Part shown: in pieces, positions 45,401-52,463 of the stretch
Layout of the letters: each line of letters opens with the position of its first letter
Position numbering within the stretch: position 1 is the first letter of the stretch
NCBI GenBank assembly: GCA_046520405.1
Contig: JBKGHI010000010.1
Location: 19,172-83,171 of the forward strand
Direction: 5' to 3'
DNA length: 64,000 nucleotides
Origin: Myxococcus sp046520405
GTDB lineage: Bacteria; Myxococcota; Myxococcia; Myxococcales; Myxococcaceae
Position numbers and translations under genes: made by a program
Notes under the pieces: generated by a model
Databases searched by the model: none
Told to the model about the DNA's origin: nothing
Seen by the model: the letters and a program-made list of their open reading frames with translations, nothing else

Positions 45401-48400
45401 CAGCAGCGCGCGAACGGTGGCTTCGGAGCGGCGTCCAAGGACGGCCACCACGGACTCGTGGCCGACGCCCTGGGCTCGCAGCGCGTGCGCGGCGCGAAGA
45501 CCCTGTGCCTCCAGTTGTGCGTACGTCCATTGCGCGTCGGCGGACGCGAGGGCCACCTGGTCGGGCGTGTTGCGCGCATGCGCGCTGATGCGCTCGGGCA
45601 GGCAGGTGTCCAGGTCGAACGCCACGGCCGCTGGACGTGCGTGGCGCAGCACCAGGGCCTGCTCGTCGGACGACAGCAAGGACAGCCGCGACAGGGGCAG
45701 GTGGGGTTCGGTCAGCGCCTCGGTGAGCAGCCGCTGATAGTGCCCTAGCATCCGGCGCGCGGTCTCCGCCTCGAACAGCTCGCCGCTGTAGCGGAGGAAG
45801 AGCTCGAAGCGACCGGACTGCTCGATGACGCTCAGCGCGAGGTCGAACGGACTGGCGCGGATGTCGACGGGGACCGGACGTGCATCCAGCCCTGAGAATG
45901 CATCCGCGAGTGAGCCCTGCACCCGGTGCAGGTCGAACATCACCTGGTACAGCGGTGAATGACTGAGGCTGCGCTCCACGCCGAGCGCCTGGACCAGTTG
46001 CTCAAAGGGGACGTCCTGGTGCCCCAGCGCGTCGAGCGTGGTGGCGCGGACCTGGGCGAGGAGGGACGCGAAAGAGGTGGAGGACTCCACCTGCGTGCGA
46101 AGTGGCACGGTGTTGGCGAGCAGGCCAACGACGCCTTCGAGTGAAGGATGGGTCCGTCCGGAGACGGGCGTGCCGATGCAGAAGTCGTCCTGCTGGGCGT
46201 AGCGGTACAGCAGCGCGGCGAACGCGGCGTACAGCACCATGAACGGCGTGGTGTCGTGCTCACGGCAAGCACGCTGCACGGCGTCCGTCAGCGCGGCAGG
46301 CAGCGCCTGGGTTCCCGTGGAAGCGCCCTGGTGCGTGAGGACAGCGGGACGAGGCTTGTCGGTGGGCAGTTGGAGCAGCGTCGGCGCACCCGCGAGCCGC
46401 TGCTTCCAGAGGTCGAGTTGCACCGCGTCGCGGGCCTGGACGGGCTCGGACCGCTGCCACGCGGCCACATCCGAGTAGTGCAGCGCCACGGGAGCCAGCG
46501 CGGGGGCATGCCCCTGCTGGAAGGCGGCATAGGCCTCGCCCAGCTCGCGCAGCAGGATGTCCAGCGAGAGGCCGTCCACCACCAGGTGATGGAACACGGC
46601 CAGCAGCACGTGCCGAGCGTCACCAACGTCGAGCAGCAGGAAGCGATACAGCGGCCCCTGCTCCAGCGAGAAGGGCCGCCACGACTCCTGCTGGAGCCGC
46701 AGGTCCAGGGCCTCCGGCGCCGCGCGCAGTGCCTCGACTTGAAGCACGCGATCGGGCACGGAGGACACTTCGGCGCGTGCCTGCCCCTGCAGTGAGACCA
46801 CCGTGGTGCGCAGCACCGGGTGCCGCTCCAGCAACCACCGCACCGCCGAGTCGAGCGCCTCGGCGCTCACGGTGCCGCGAAGCTCGACCGCCTGGGGGAT
46901 GTGGTAGGCGCCGGAGCCCGGCTGGAGCTGGTGGATGAACCAGAGGCGCTCCTGTGCCTGGGAGAGCGAAGGCGCGGAAGAGGAGGGGGCCGGAGGAGGA
47001 AGCGAAGCGGAGCCGCGCTGGAGGGACGCAACTTCCGGGGGAGCGCCAGAGACGGAAGGCGTCGTGAGCGAAGAGGCACGCTGAAGCGACGCGACTTCAA
47101 CGGCGAGGCCCGCGACGGAAGGCGAGGTGAAGAGGGAGGAGAGGGGAAGCTGAACGCCCAGGGACTGACGGACGCGGGCGACAAGGCGGGTGGCGGAGAG
47201 TGAATGGCCGCCCAGGTGGAAGAAGCTGGCCTCGCGCTCGATGCGCTCGATGCCGAGGACCTGGCAGAAGAGCTGAGCGATCAACTCCTCCAGCGGGCCG
47301 CGAGGAGCCCCACCCTCGGAGAGGGAAGGAGCGTCGTCGACGGGCAGCGCGGCGAGGGCCTTGCGGTCGAGCTTCCCAGTGGAGGTGAGGGGAAGCTGGG
47401 CGCGGAGGACCCAGCGAGAAGGGAGCATGAAGGCCGGGAGGAGACGTGCGAGCGCGGCCTGGAGGGAGTGGACGTCGGTATCGGGCGAAGAAGGGACGAC
47501 CCACGCAGCGAGCCACGAGTCGGAGGGCCCGCGTCGCTCGACGGTAACAGCGGCGGAGCGGACGCCGGGCAGGGAGGCGAGCGCGGCTTCCACCTCGCCC
47601 AACTCGATGCGCATTCCGCGCACCTTCACCTGGAGGTCGGCGCGAGACACGAACTGGAGCACGCCGTCCGGCAGCCAGCGCCCCAGGTCACCGGAGCGAT
47701 AGAGGCGGGCACCAGGCGTGGCGCTGAAGGGATGCGGAACGAAGCGTTCAGCGGTGAGGTCCGCGCGGCCCACGTAGCCACGGGCCACGCCGAGTCCGCC
47801 CAGGTACAGCTCGCCCACCACTCCAGCCGGCACGGGCTGGAGCGCGTCATCCAGCACGTACACCTCCATGTTGGCCTTGGGCGTGCCAATGGGGGTGAAG
47901 GTGCCTTCGGGGGCCTCGTTGATGAAGTGCAGGCTGGCGACGTCCGAGCTCTCCGTCGGGCCGTAGGCGTCCGCCATCCGGCAGCCGGGGCAGCGCTCCA
48001 GCCAGGTGCGGCACAGCGCGGGAGGCACGGGCTCTCCACCGAGCACCACCCATCGCATGTCCGGGAAGTCCTGCTCCGGACGGGCGCCTTCCAGGATGGC
48101 CTGGAGGACGGAGGGCACCATCTCCATGACGGTTGCGCGGCCCTGCTCCAGCGCGTCGGCCAGCCGGGGCGGGTCCCGCATCACGTCGTCTTCAATCAGG
48201 TACGTGGTGCCGCCACCGGGCAGCGCGCCCAGCATCTGCCAGATGGAGATGTCGAAGCTGAGCGCGGCGATCTGCGCAACGACGTCATACCCATCCAGGC
48301 CCAGCCCCTCGCGCATGCCCAGCAGGTGGTTGAGCATGCCTCGGTGGTCCACCATGACGCCCTTGGGCGTGCCGGTGGAGCCGGAGGTGAAGAGGACGTA

Positions 48401-50383
48401 GGCCAGCGAGTCCGGCGTGGCCCGTGGCGGCAACCGCTCCGCGCTCTCCGCCTCGAGCCCATCCAGTGACAGCACCCGAGGCCGCTGCTCGGCCGGAATC
48501 TCCGCGAGCACCTCGGCGAGCAGCTCCTCCACGGGACCCAGTGGCAGCACGAACGGCGCACGGCTCTCAGTCAAGAGCCGCGCGAGGCGCGCCGCCGGAA
48601 GCTGGGCGTCCAGCGGAAGGTATGCACCGCCCGCCTTGTGCGTCGATAGCAGCGCGCGAACGGTGGCCTCGCTGCGGCGTCCGAGCACGGCCACCACCGC
48701 CTCCGCGCCAACGCCCTGGGCCACCAGCCTGCGCGCCGCGCGATTGGTGTGGGCCTCCAACTCCGCGTACGTCCACCGGGCGCTGGAGGAGGCCAGTGCC
48801 ACCTGGTCCGGCGTGAGCGCGGCCTGCGTGGAGAAGTGTTCGGGAAAGGCCACGTCCAGTGGGAAGGGGCGGCGCGGCGGATTCGAGTCCGCCAGCACGC
48901 GCGCGCGCTCCGCCTCTGGAAGCAGTGACAGCGCGTCCACGCGTGTGTCGGGTGCCCGCAGGGCGTGCGTGAGGAGCTGGAGGTAGTGGCCCAGCATCCG
49001 CCGCGCCGTGGAGGCTTCGAAGAGGTCGGTGCTGTAGCGGGCGAACAGCTCGAAGCCGGACGCGCTCTCGAAGAGCGTGACGTGCAGGTCGAACTCGCAC
49101 GCGCCCGTGTCCATCGGCAGGTCGCGGGCCTGGGCCTCCGGGAAGGCCCCCGCCAGCGAATGCTCCACGCGGTACAGGTCGAACATCACCTGGAACAGCG
49201 GGGAGTGGCTGAGGCTCCGCTCCACGCCCAGCGCCTGCACCAGCCGGTCGAAGGGGAGGGCCTGGTGCCCCAACGCGTCCAGCGTGGTGGCGCGCACCTG
49301 GTCAAGCAACGCGGTGAAGGCATCCGCCGCGGTGACGCGCGTGCGCAGCACCACCGTGTTGACGAACAGGCCGACCAGCCCCTCCAGGGACGGGTGCGTG
49401 CGTCCGGAGACGGGTGTGCCAACACAGAAGTCGTCCTGCCGCGAGTACCGGTACAGCAGCGCGGCGAAGGCCGCGTACAGCGTCATGAACGGCGACACCT
49501 GCCGTTCGCGGCAGAAGGTGCGCAGCGCGCTGGTGAGCGCGGCGGGCAGGGCAATCCGCTCCGTCAGCGCCCCTCGGTCCGAGCGCCGGGCGGGCCGGGA
49601 CTTGTCGGTGGGCAGCTCCAGGCCCTGCACGGCGCCTTCGAGCTGCCGCTTCCAGTAGGCGAGCAGCTCCGGCTCATGCGCGGCGGCATCGGGCGTGTGC
49701 TGCCACGCGGCGGCGTCCGCGTACTCCAGCGGGAGCGCGGCCAGCGTGGGCACCTCGCCTCGACTGTGCGCGGCGTGAAGCACCCCCAGCTCCCGCATCA
49801 GCACGTTGATGGACGCGCCGTCTGTGACGAGGTGGTGGAACACCAGGACCAGCACCTGCCGCTGGCCAGACAGCTTCAACAGCCGGAAGCGGTACAGCGG
49901 CCCCTGCTCCAAATCGAACGGGCGGGAGGCCTCTTCGCGCAGCCGACGTGACAGCAGGGCTTCGCTCGCGCTTGTCGCATCCTCCACGTCGAGGACGCGG
50001 TCGGGCACGTCCAGGTAGCGAATCTGGGGGCGGCCTCCCTCGGCGGGGAAGCGGGCCCGCAGCAGGGGATGCCGCGCCAGCAGGGCGCGCAGGGCGCCGT
50101 CGAGCGCGCCTGCGTCCACGGGCGCTTCCAGCATCGCGGCCCAGGGCACGACGTAGGTCGCGGTGTCCGGGCGGAGCTGGTGCAGGAACCACATGCGCTC
50201 CTGCGCCGGCGACAGCACGTCGGCGGTCCCCGCGGGACGGCGCGAGGGACCCGCGATGTTCCGCTGCGGCGTCGCGGCCGGAGCGCTGTCCGAGGTGGAG
50301 GCCTTGCGCTGCTCCAGGAGCTTGCGGAGTTGCTCGCGTTTCGCGGCGGCGGCGAGGGAGTCGGATTCGGAGCGCGAAGTCAT
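33461..50383 (-). CDS. Five-module nonribosomal peptide synthetase (C-A-T)x5-TE
   Basis: One protein of 5640 residues. Domains by core motif: C1 HHLVTDG (~182), A1 TSGSTG (~665), T1 GGHS (~1058); C2 (~1264), A2 (~1744), T2 (~2138); C3 HHLVSDA (~2347), A3 (~2818), T3 (~3201); C4 (~3387), A4 (~3865), T4 (~4258); C5 SHLVNDG (~4449), A5 (~4920), T5 GGDS (~5325); TE GYSFGG (~5459). There are no epimerisation, methylation or PKS domains, so residues are presumably L unless changed elsewhere. It starts with a C domain and needs an upstream donor, best supplied by the A-KR-T protein. Reading the specificity pockets by eye gives D-L-T-K..E-V-G for A4 (Asn/Asp-like); the others match no code that I recall. 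The TE releases the chain by hydrolysis or cyclisation. ATG 50383 gives MTSRSESDS. Confidence 0.93.
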   Translation of the reverse strand: MTSRSESDSLAAAAKREQLRKLLEQRKASTSDSAPAATPQRNIAGPSRRPAGTADVLSPAQERMWFLHQLRPDTATYVVPWAAMLEAPVDAGALDGALRALLARHPLLRARFPAEGGRPQIRYLDVPDRVLDVEDATSASEALLSRRLREEASRPFDLEQGPLYRFRLLKLSGQRQVLVLVFHHLVTDGASINVLMRELGVLHAAHSRGEVPTLAALPLEYADAAAWQHTPDAAAHEPELLAYWKRQLEGAVQGLELPTDKSRPARRSDRGALTERIALPAALTSALRTFCRERQVSPFMTLYAAFAALLYRYSRQDDFCVGTPVSGRTHPSLEGLVGLFVNTVVLRTRVTAADAFTALLDQVRATTLDALGHQALPFDRLVQALGVERSLSHSPLFQVMFDLYRVEHSLAGAFPEAQARDLPMDTGACEFDLHVTLFESASGFELFARYSTDLFEASTARRMLGHYLQLLTHALRAPDTRVDALSLLPEAERARVLADSNPPRRPFPLDVAFPEHFSTQAALTPDQVALASSSARWTYAELEAHTNRAARRLVAQGVGAEAVVAVLGRRSEATVRALLSTHKAGGAYLPLDAQLPAARLARLLTESRAPFVLPLGPVEELLAEVLAEIPAEQRPRVLSLDGLEAESAERLPPRATPDSLAYVLFTSGSTGTPKGVMVDHRGMLNHLLGMREGLGLDGYDVVAQIAALSFDISIWQMLGALPGGGTTYLIEDDVMRDPPRLADALEQGRATVMEMVPSVLQAILEGARPEQDFPDMRWVVLGGEPVPPALCRTWLERCPGCRMADAYGPTESSDVASLHFINEAPEGTFTPIGTPKANMEVYVLDDALQPVPAGVVGELYLGGLGVARGYVGRADLTAERFVPHPFSATPGARLYRSGDLGRWLPDGVLQFVSRADLQVKVRGMRIELGEVEAALASLPGVRSAAVTVERRGPSDSWLAAWVVPSSPDTDVHSLQAALARLLPAFMLPSRWVLRAQLPLTSTGKLDRKALAALPVDDAPSLSEGGAPRGPLEELIAQLFCQVLGIERIEREASFFHLGGHSLSATRLVARVRQSLGVQLPLSSLFTSPSVAGLAVEVASLQRASSLTTPSVSGAPPEVASLQRGSASLPPPAPSSSAPSLSQAQERLWFIHQLQPGSGAYHIPQAVELRGTVSAEALDSAVRWLLERHPVLRTTVVSLQGQARAEVSSVPDRVLQVEALRAAPEALDLRLQQESWRPFSLEQGPLYRFLLLDVGDARHVLLAVFHHLVVDGLSLDILLRELGEAYAAFQQGHAPALAPVALHYSDVAAWQRSEPVQARDAVQLDLWKQRLAGAPTLLQLPTDKPRPAVLTHQGASTGTQALPAALTDAVQRACREHDTTPFMVLYAAFAALLYRYAQQDDFCIGTPVSGRTHPSLEGVVGLLANTVPLRTQVESSTSFASLLAQVRATTLDALGHQDVPFEQLVQALGVERSLSHSPLYQVMFDLHRVQGSLADAFSGLDARPVPVDIRASPFDLALSVIEQSGRFELFLRYSGELFEAETARRMLGHYQRLLTEALTEPHLPLSRLSLLSSDEQALVLRHARPAAVAFDLDTCLPERISAHARNTPDQVALASADAQWTYAQLEAQGLRAAHALRAQGVGHESVVAVLGRRSEATVRALLSLHKAGAAYLPLDAQLPASRLARLLTESRAPFVLPLGPVESLLAEVFAEIPAEQRPRVLSLQSQESESDAPLPSCVTPDSLAYVLFTSGSTGTPKGVMVDHRGMLNHLLGMQHALQLGASDVLAQTAPLSFDISIWQMLGALAAGGTTYVVDDDVVREPARLIAALQQAGATTVELVPSLLQALLEEPGEAPLPALRQMLTIGEALPPSTCRAWFERYPSIPLVNAYGPAECADTATLWHMHAPPASASTPIGTPKANMEVYVLDDALQPLPPGVPGELYIGGTGVGRGYVGRADLTAERFVAHPFSTTPGARLYRTGDRGLWNADGTLGFLGRVDFQVKVRGMRIELGEVEAALASLPGVRSAAVTVQRRGPSDSWLAAWVVPSSSDTDIHSLQAALARLLPAFMLPSRWVLRAQLPLTSTGKLDRKALAALPLDDAPAHSEGGAPRGPLEELLAQLFCQVLGIERIEREASFFHLGGHSLSATRLVARVRHALGVQLPLSSLFTSPSVAGLAAEVASLQRAASATSPSVAGLPPEIAPLQRDSASTPPDPTPAPSLSPAQERLWFIHQLQPDSGAHVVGQAAEWTGTVDVPALDAAARWLLERHPVLRTTVSSRQGQPQASVSPVPASVLHVESLPPGPDAQARQARRLTEEGNRPFDVEHGPLYRFLLLEAEQARHVLVVVFHHLVSDALSAGLLMRELGEAYAAFQQGHVPTLAPVALHYSDVAAWQRSEPVQAHDAAQLDFWKQRLSGAPELFQLPTDKPRPAVLSHRGDNTGYHPLPPSLSESLRALCRQQQVTPFMVLYAAFAALLYRYSQQDDFCIGTPVSGRTHPSLEGVVGLLANTVPLRTQVESSTSFASLLSQVRATTLDALGNQDVPFEQLVRALGVERSPGHAPLVQVMFDLHRTELSAASGFHALGARRVPIETWTCEVDLFLTAIEVGEGFEVYFQYSTDLFEPGTVERLRNHYVQLLAHAVAAPRTPVGELALLSAAEREQVLQGFNATERPFDSEGTIVSLIKAQVARTPDAPAVVAPEGTLTFRELHTRASRLAAHLTAAGAGPEAVVGLCLERSLDAVVSLVAIFISGAGCLPLEATHPPARRAALLRQARARLVVSRPGLFAGVEPGVPLVSPDVRGDVVAVPRAPRAEHLAYLLYTSGSTGEPKGVELTHRNVVHCFAAFDAYYATQPGDCWASSGSLSFDIHLEELLFSITRGARTVLREVGPLGLGRDILGHGITHVVITPSSLATALEEPGAPEAFRALKVLVTGGEVLPDPLVRQLALTQTRLVNTYGPTETSINVAAEITLPDRPVRLGRPLDRCRLYVLDANGAPVPPGVPGELYIGGTCLGRGYRDRPDLTADRFIPDAFSGTEGGRLYRTGDRVRWNGDGSLGFLGRTDFQVKVRGVRVELEEVEAALLRQPGVRQASVVVRGSQRDARLESFLVLDDATPGIEARLREGLSRALPEALVPSRFTVLSALPMTTSGKVDRKALAALPVQDVEPEATPGARPRGAVEELLALLFCQVLDVPQVRREDDFFHIGGHSLAATRLVARVRQAFDVEFPLQAFFTEPTVAGLARELETRRDGAALIPAPVPRPTDAALTLSPSQERLWFVQQLHPGTSAYHLAEAVELDGPLDVAALEDALRWLVTRHPVLRLAVPARDGLPAPVQHPVPPRVMDVEESDSAEQWARDAVHAPFDLAQGPLYRFRLLRTASERHVLLLAFHHLVVDGLSLDVLVRELGEAYAAFHQRRVPTLPPPRLEHADIAAWLRTPPARERDEAQLTYWRQKLEGVPGLLRLTPDKPRPATPLLTGAITGGHALSADTVRALQAFCREHQATPYMVLLAAFSALLHRYSGQEDFCIGTPVAGRTHPALEGVVGLMLNTVALRTPVAPDASFSTLVAQVRATTLEALAHQDVPLDRVVQALGVERSATHSPLFQVMFDLVRADRTLADAFPDLRARPLQPELLTSPFDLSLWVAESATGYTLALRYGTELFEATTAQRFLGHYLRLLQHALEAPGTAVSSLEVLPTPEREHLLQAWNDTGTDFPREHTVHALFEAQAARAPDAPAVLHGAEVLTYGQLNARANQLARHLRQLGVRSQTLVGLCLRRSVDMVVAVLGVLKAGGAYVPMDASHPPARLSFLLEDTGAPVLITEEAVADTLPVSQALVLCLDSEWERTAGREPDAPLEAVSSPEDLAYLIYTSGSTGRPKGVMVEHRGVVNYLHWARKAYAVDDGAGAPVHSSLAFDLTVTSLLLPLTAGKPVTLVPEEDGVDGLAAALRTGADFSLVKLTPAHLQMLAAQVSPEARAGRTRAFVIGGEALTSAAVEPWRRHAPGTRLINEYGPTETVVGCCIHTVNADTAVEGAVPIGRPIANTRLYVLDASLRPVPAGVPGELYIGGEGVARGYWRRPELTAERFVPDPFSSVPGARMYRTGDRVRLRPSDALEYLGRVDFQVKVRGHRVEPGEVEAALVELPGVAAATVVLREDSVTGPRLVGYVTGHDAVPDTESLRAALAQRLPAHMVPAALVALPQLPLTPNGKVDREALPAPEAPVASGEDFIPPSTPTELALAQLWEELLGVPRVGAQDDFFELGGHSLLSVQLASRVRERLGVELPVATLFATPTLAGLAARIDASPRAVESVDSAPHERPEHVPASLVQERLWYAMQLPEAPPFVVVAALVLDGAMDVARLETALEAVLEHNATLRTTFHLMHGGVVTREHPITRPVLVQTDLSHLSAAEALDAARAIATRHDREPFTVDQGPLYRFELARLDATSTRHVLVASMSHLVNDGIGMGSFLEELAQAWAATTPLLPPAPRTYADFALWQRSPEHLREVDAAVASWKHALAHAPSVLDLPLDFPRRAPALNANMRPEPLSLSAEAMTALQTLARREGVSPFTAVLALMQLWLHRLSAQPHVVVASPFSGRVLPRSERQVGYFANVLPLCTEVAGAPSFRALLRRAWDVVGHATANQEVPFKRIADTVQPDAPRTAPPLAQALLLLDSPASLSFGELRTTYLDGDSIFPAYDVVLHLIERPEGGTLGFLATDSALFTAATAQHMARAFEQLLTEAVHAPDAPLSRLSLLSSQQRAQVLATLHGGPQAIPEGACIHTLFEAQVRRSPQAPAVAHGESTWSYAELNARANALAARLLSQGMQPEERVGVVMEPSNQGMAALLGILKAGGAYVPLDAGWPEPRKRSVLARAGVRRLWVDTEALEAHAGLVPDVEVPPHPAHIAEDLEPGPRRVSASQVAYIVFTSGSTGEPKGVMVEHRSVVNHNLALAARFGLRPGDRMLQFAPLSFDAAAEDLYPPLVVGATVVMRSGLVPAHVMTPYLEETGITLISLPPTYIEEWIRQMESHGQRVPARLRLLAPGGDVLKRETYEAWVRVGGGHAPWLNVYGPTECTITSATCDIPGAEGLGTETTFPIGRPIPRVRIHLLDEHLEPVLPGLPGRVYIGGAAPARGYLGAPDLTAERFIPDPFSSEPGARMYHTGDLARLLPDGRLRFLGRADHQIKIRGFRVELAEIEACLRQFPGVEEAVVLARTGGSGQSQLQAFIQAPPTQVRVEALREHVASRLPSYMVPAALVVMEALPINANGKVDRQALPDASAQPAAPAVQETQGEHHETPFRTTLEMAMERLWREVLGRTDIGAGDDFFQTGGDSILAMRLLSRLEEELGVPVPLATLFQYPVFRETADAVQELLAEGPPRSSVVSLSGKQTPKSAPPFFVFHPADGELHYYRNLTPLLEPGLRCYGVQAPETQSKHGHATFDARIAAYVRDIREVQPHGPYRFAGYSFGGYPALGVAAALEAQGETVELLALVDALPAMEGPQASEDPVRSMADEFGILDAALEAELASLDDAARWERVTALGRELGMLAPHSRAADLRRIWHVLGEVLVPQVLGWKVPSVRARVQLFTSAPSRALHGEALGWERHLSREQLDVVPLASSHFGTLQPPCVQELANHLMAVLKRQGR
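43860..44400 (-). repeat. Intragenic repeat: T2/end of A2, nearly identical to 47100-47640
   Basis: The carrier domain, linker and C-terminal part of the adenylation domain in module 2 match the equivalent part of module 1 at 47100-47640 almost base for base (estimated by eye at around 90% or more). Similarity continues through the A-domain ends but drops across the specificity-bearing middle. It marks a recent module duplication or gene conversion inside the NRPS. Confidence 0.8.
47100..47640 (-). repeat. Intragenic repeat: T1/end of A1, partner of 43860-44400
   Basis: This is the module 1 counterpart of the 43860-44400 repeat, with the same orientation and an offset of about 3.25 kb (one module). 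Shared landmarks are the carrier segment around FFHLGGHSLSATR, the linker VASLQR and the A-domain block around LLPAFMLPSRWVLRAQL. Confidence 0.8.
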
Positions 50384-50411
50384 GAGGCGGAAGTCCGGAT
50401 GGCCCGTTGGG

Positions 50412-52322
50412 CTAGATGCGAACGTAGAGGCTCACCCCGGCGCGGAAGACACCAAGCCCCGACCCGGAGAGGGTGGGGTCCGCGGGGAGGCTCTCGAAGC
50501 GGAACTCGCTGCCGCGTTCGCCGTAAGGCACCTCGACGAAGGTCTGGACGAAGATGTCCCGGATGTCGAAGGGCGAGGAGTTGAAGGCCAGCCGCGACAG
50601 GTACGAGGCGTCCTGCACGTTGGCGATGGTGGTGAAGATGAGCGACATCTGCGACATGCCGCGTCGGCCGATGTTGACCTGGCCCAGGGCGTAGTAGCGG
50701 CCGTGGAAGAGCGGCCGGAAGTCGCCCTGCGAACTGAGCCAGGGCAGGAAGGCGCGGTCGTCGTAGCCCAGCGGGTTGTGGAAGCCCTCCACCCGGACGA
50801 CGGCGCGGTAGAGCTCGGCGAAGTTGAAGGTGGCCGACACGCCCGCGCTGACCAGCAGCTTGCGGCCCTCCAGCGTGCGCTCCACGAAGCCGTCACCCTG
50901 ACGGGCCCAGAGCTGCGTGTTGCCGTCGCCCACCCAGGCCAGCTCGGCGTTGAAGTCCAGGATGCCCAGCGCCATGGTCGCGTCCAGGCCGTACCGGGGC
51001 CGGCGCGACTGGTCGAACACCGCCGTCGCGGCGATTTCGCCCGTGCCCACCGCCATCTCCGCGCGCACGCCGCCGCCGTAGCGCACCCGCCGGAGGTCCT
51101 CGCCCGCGTCCTCCACGTTGGCGGTGCCCAGCAGCGACAGGTTGGCCGCCATGGCCTCCCAGGGCACCGTGAGGCGGACCATGTCTACGCCGGTGCGCAG
51201 GTCGAAGATGTTGAGCGGATCCGGGTTGGGCGCCTGCAGGAAGTCGGTGGGGTTCCAGATTTGGGAGCTGCCCCAGCGAATCTCCTGCCGCCCGGCGGTG
51301 ACGAACAGCCGCTGGGCGACGTCGAACTTCAGCCACATCTGGCCCAGCGCGGCGGCGGGCCCGTTGGCCTCGGTGGACAGCGGGTCGTACGCGAGCCGCC
51401 CCATCATGAAGCCACGCACGTGCTTGGACGGCGTCGCGTCCAGGTAGATGTCCGCGAGCGCGGGCAGCACCGGCTGGTACGACGTCTTGCCCTGCGAGCG
51501 CAGGCCCGTCACCTCCGCGCGCTGGAAGTAGATGCCGCCCACCGCCAGCACATCCTGCTGCCGCTCCTGCGGATTCTCGTGCCAGGGGTCCGCGGCATCG
51601 CCCCCCGGCCCCTGCCAGCCTTCGACGATGGCGCCGGATGAACCCGCTCCGGCCGGCTGGGGCGCGGTCGCGGGGGTCTCCAGCAGATCCTCGAAGCCAG
51701 CGGGCGCACCTGCTTCGCCCGGGGCCACCGTGGCGGTGCCGAGCCCGGCCGCGGAGTCCGTATCGGGCGGCAGCGTCCCCGAGGCCGGAACCGCCCGGGG
51801 TGCATCGGCCGAGGTCGCGACGGCGGGCACGGTACTGCGCGCCGGGGCCAGCGACTCGGAGTAGTGCATCGACTTCACCCGCCGGCGCGCGTCCAGCAGC
51901 ACGCTCAACCCGCGCGCCCGGTAGTGCCACCAGCGCTGCCGGGCCGCCACGGCCTCCTCTTCGCGGCAGTCCAGGCCCGCGTCCGGAGGCTTCGCCGCGT
52001 CACACGCGGGGCCGTACAGGGCGGTGAGGCCCGCTGGCGTGGGCGGCTTGGTGGGGACGACCTCGATGCGCCGCAACACGCCCTGCCGCGCGTCGAAGAG
52101 GAAGCGCGTGCTCCGCGTGCCCCCTGGCGCGGCCTTGCGCTGGTACGTCAGCACCACCTCGCCGTCCTCGTGGACCTGCCGGGTGGGCGGTCCAAATGAG
52201 AGCAGCACCTGCTGGAGCGTCGTCGTCCCCGGCTCCGTGCCATTCCAGGGCTCGGCGGACGCGGCAAGACTCCAGAGCAGGACGGCCGCGGCCAGGGCTC
52301 GGACGGACAGGGGGGGCATCAT
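50412..52322 (-). CDS. Outer-membrane beta-barrel protein with N-terminal periplasmic domain
   Basis: This 636-residue protein has a signal peptide (VRALAAAVLLWSLAASA, cleaved near residue 24), a periplasmic region of about 140 residues with a FLFDARQGVLRRIEV strand, a Pro/Ala/Ser/Thr-rich linker (about 150-250), and a barrel-like C-terminal region with alternating hydrophobic/polar strands rich in aromatic residues, ending in SLYVRI, a good outer-membrane C-terminal strand. Barrel strands such as LFVTAGRQEIRWGSSQIWNPTDFL resemble DUF1302/porin-type proteins. The ATG at 52322 has AGGAGG 8 bases upstream. It is divergent from the peptide-Rieske-cytochrome operon, which suggests coregulation. 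It could be a porin for electron transfer or for the peptide product. Confidence 0.75.
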   Translation of the reverse strand: MMPPLSVRALAAAVLLWSLAASAEPWNGTEPGTTTLQQVLLSFGPPTRQVHEDGEVVLTYQRKAAPGGTRSTRFLFDARQGVLRRIEVVPTKPPTPAGLTALYGPACDAAKPPDAGLDCREEEAVAARQRWWHYRARGLSVLLDARRRVKSMHYSESLAPARSTVPAVATSADAPRAVPASGTLPPDTDSAAGLGTATVAPGEAGAPAGFEDLLETPATAPQPAGAGSSGAIVEGWQGPGGDAADPWHENPQERQQDVLAVGGIYFQRAEVTGLRSQGKTSYQPVLPALADIYLDATPSKHVRGFMMGRLAYDPLSTEANGPAAALGQMWLKFDVAQRLFVTAGRQEIRWGSSQIWNPTDFLQAPNPDPLNIFDLRTGVDMVRLTVPWEAMAANLSLLGTANVEDAGEDLRRVRYGGGVRAEMAVGTGEIAATAVFDQSRRPRYGLDATMALGILDFNAELAWVGDGNTQLWARQGDGFVERTLEGRKLLVSAGVSATFNFAELYRAVVRVEGFHNPLGYDDRAFLPWLSSQGDFRPLFHGRYYALGQVNIGRRGMSQMSLIFTTIANVQDASYLSRLAFNSSPFDIRDIFVQTFVEVPYGERGSEFRFESLPADPTLSGSGLGVFRAGVSLYVRI

Positions 52323-52463
52323 CACAGGGGCCTCCTGAGCGTATACGAGTCTCAATCAGCGATACATGTGTCGAAAAATTCTTAGGAAAAGGGACTCCGG
52401 ATTGACAGGCCCCCCGGGCAGCCGGAAACAATCGCGCCCCCACCCCCCGCTCCAGGAGGCCTC
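52323..52463. promoter_or_regulatory. Divergent promoter region, AT-richer than its surroundings
   Basis: These 141 bp separate the barrel gene (minus) and the peptide-Rieske operon (plus). The stretch CAATCAGCGATACATGTGTCG followed by AAAAATTCTTAGG near 52353-52385 is clearly AT-richer than flanking DNA, as expected for a promoter. TCGAAAAATTC includes a short A/T tract. AGGAGG at 52454-52459 is a strong ribosome binding site for the small gene. Confidence 0.5.

Noticed and set aside
33461..50383. Embedded epimerisation or methylation domains in the NRPS
   Set aside because: Every A domain is followed directly by one carrier domain, and C-domain motifs follow in order with no extra domain-sized insert.
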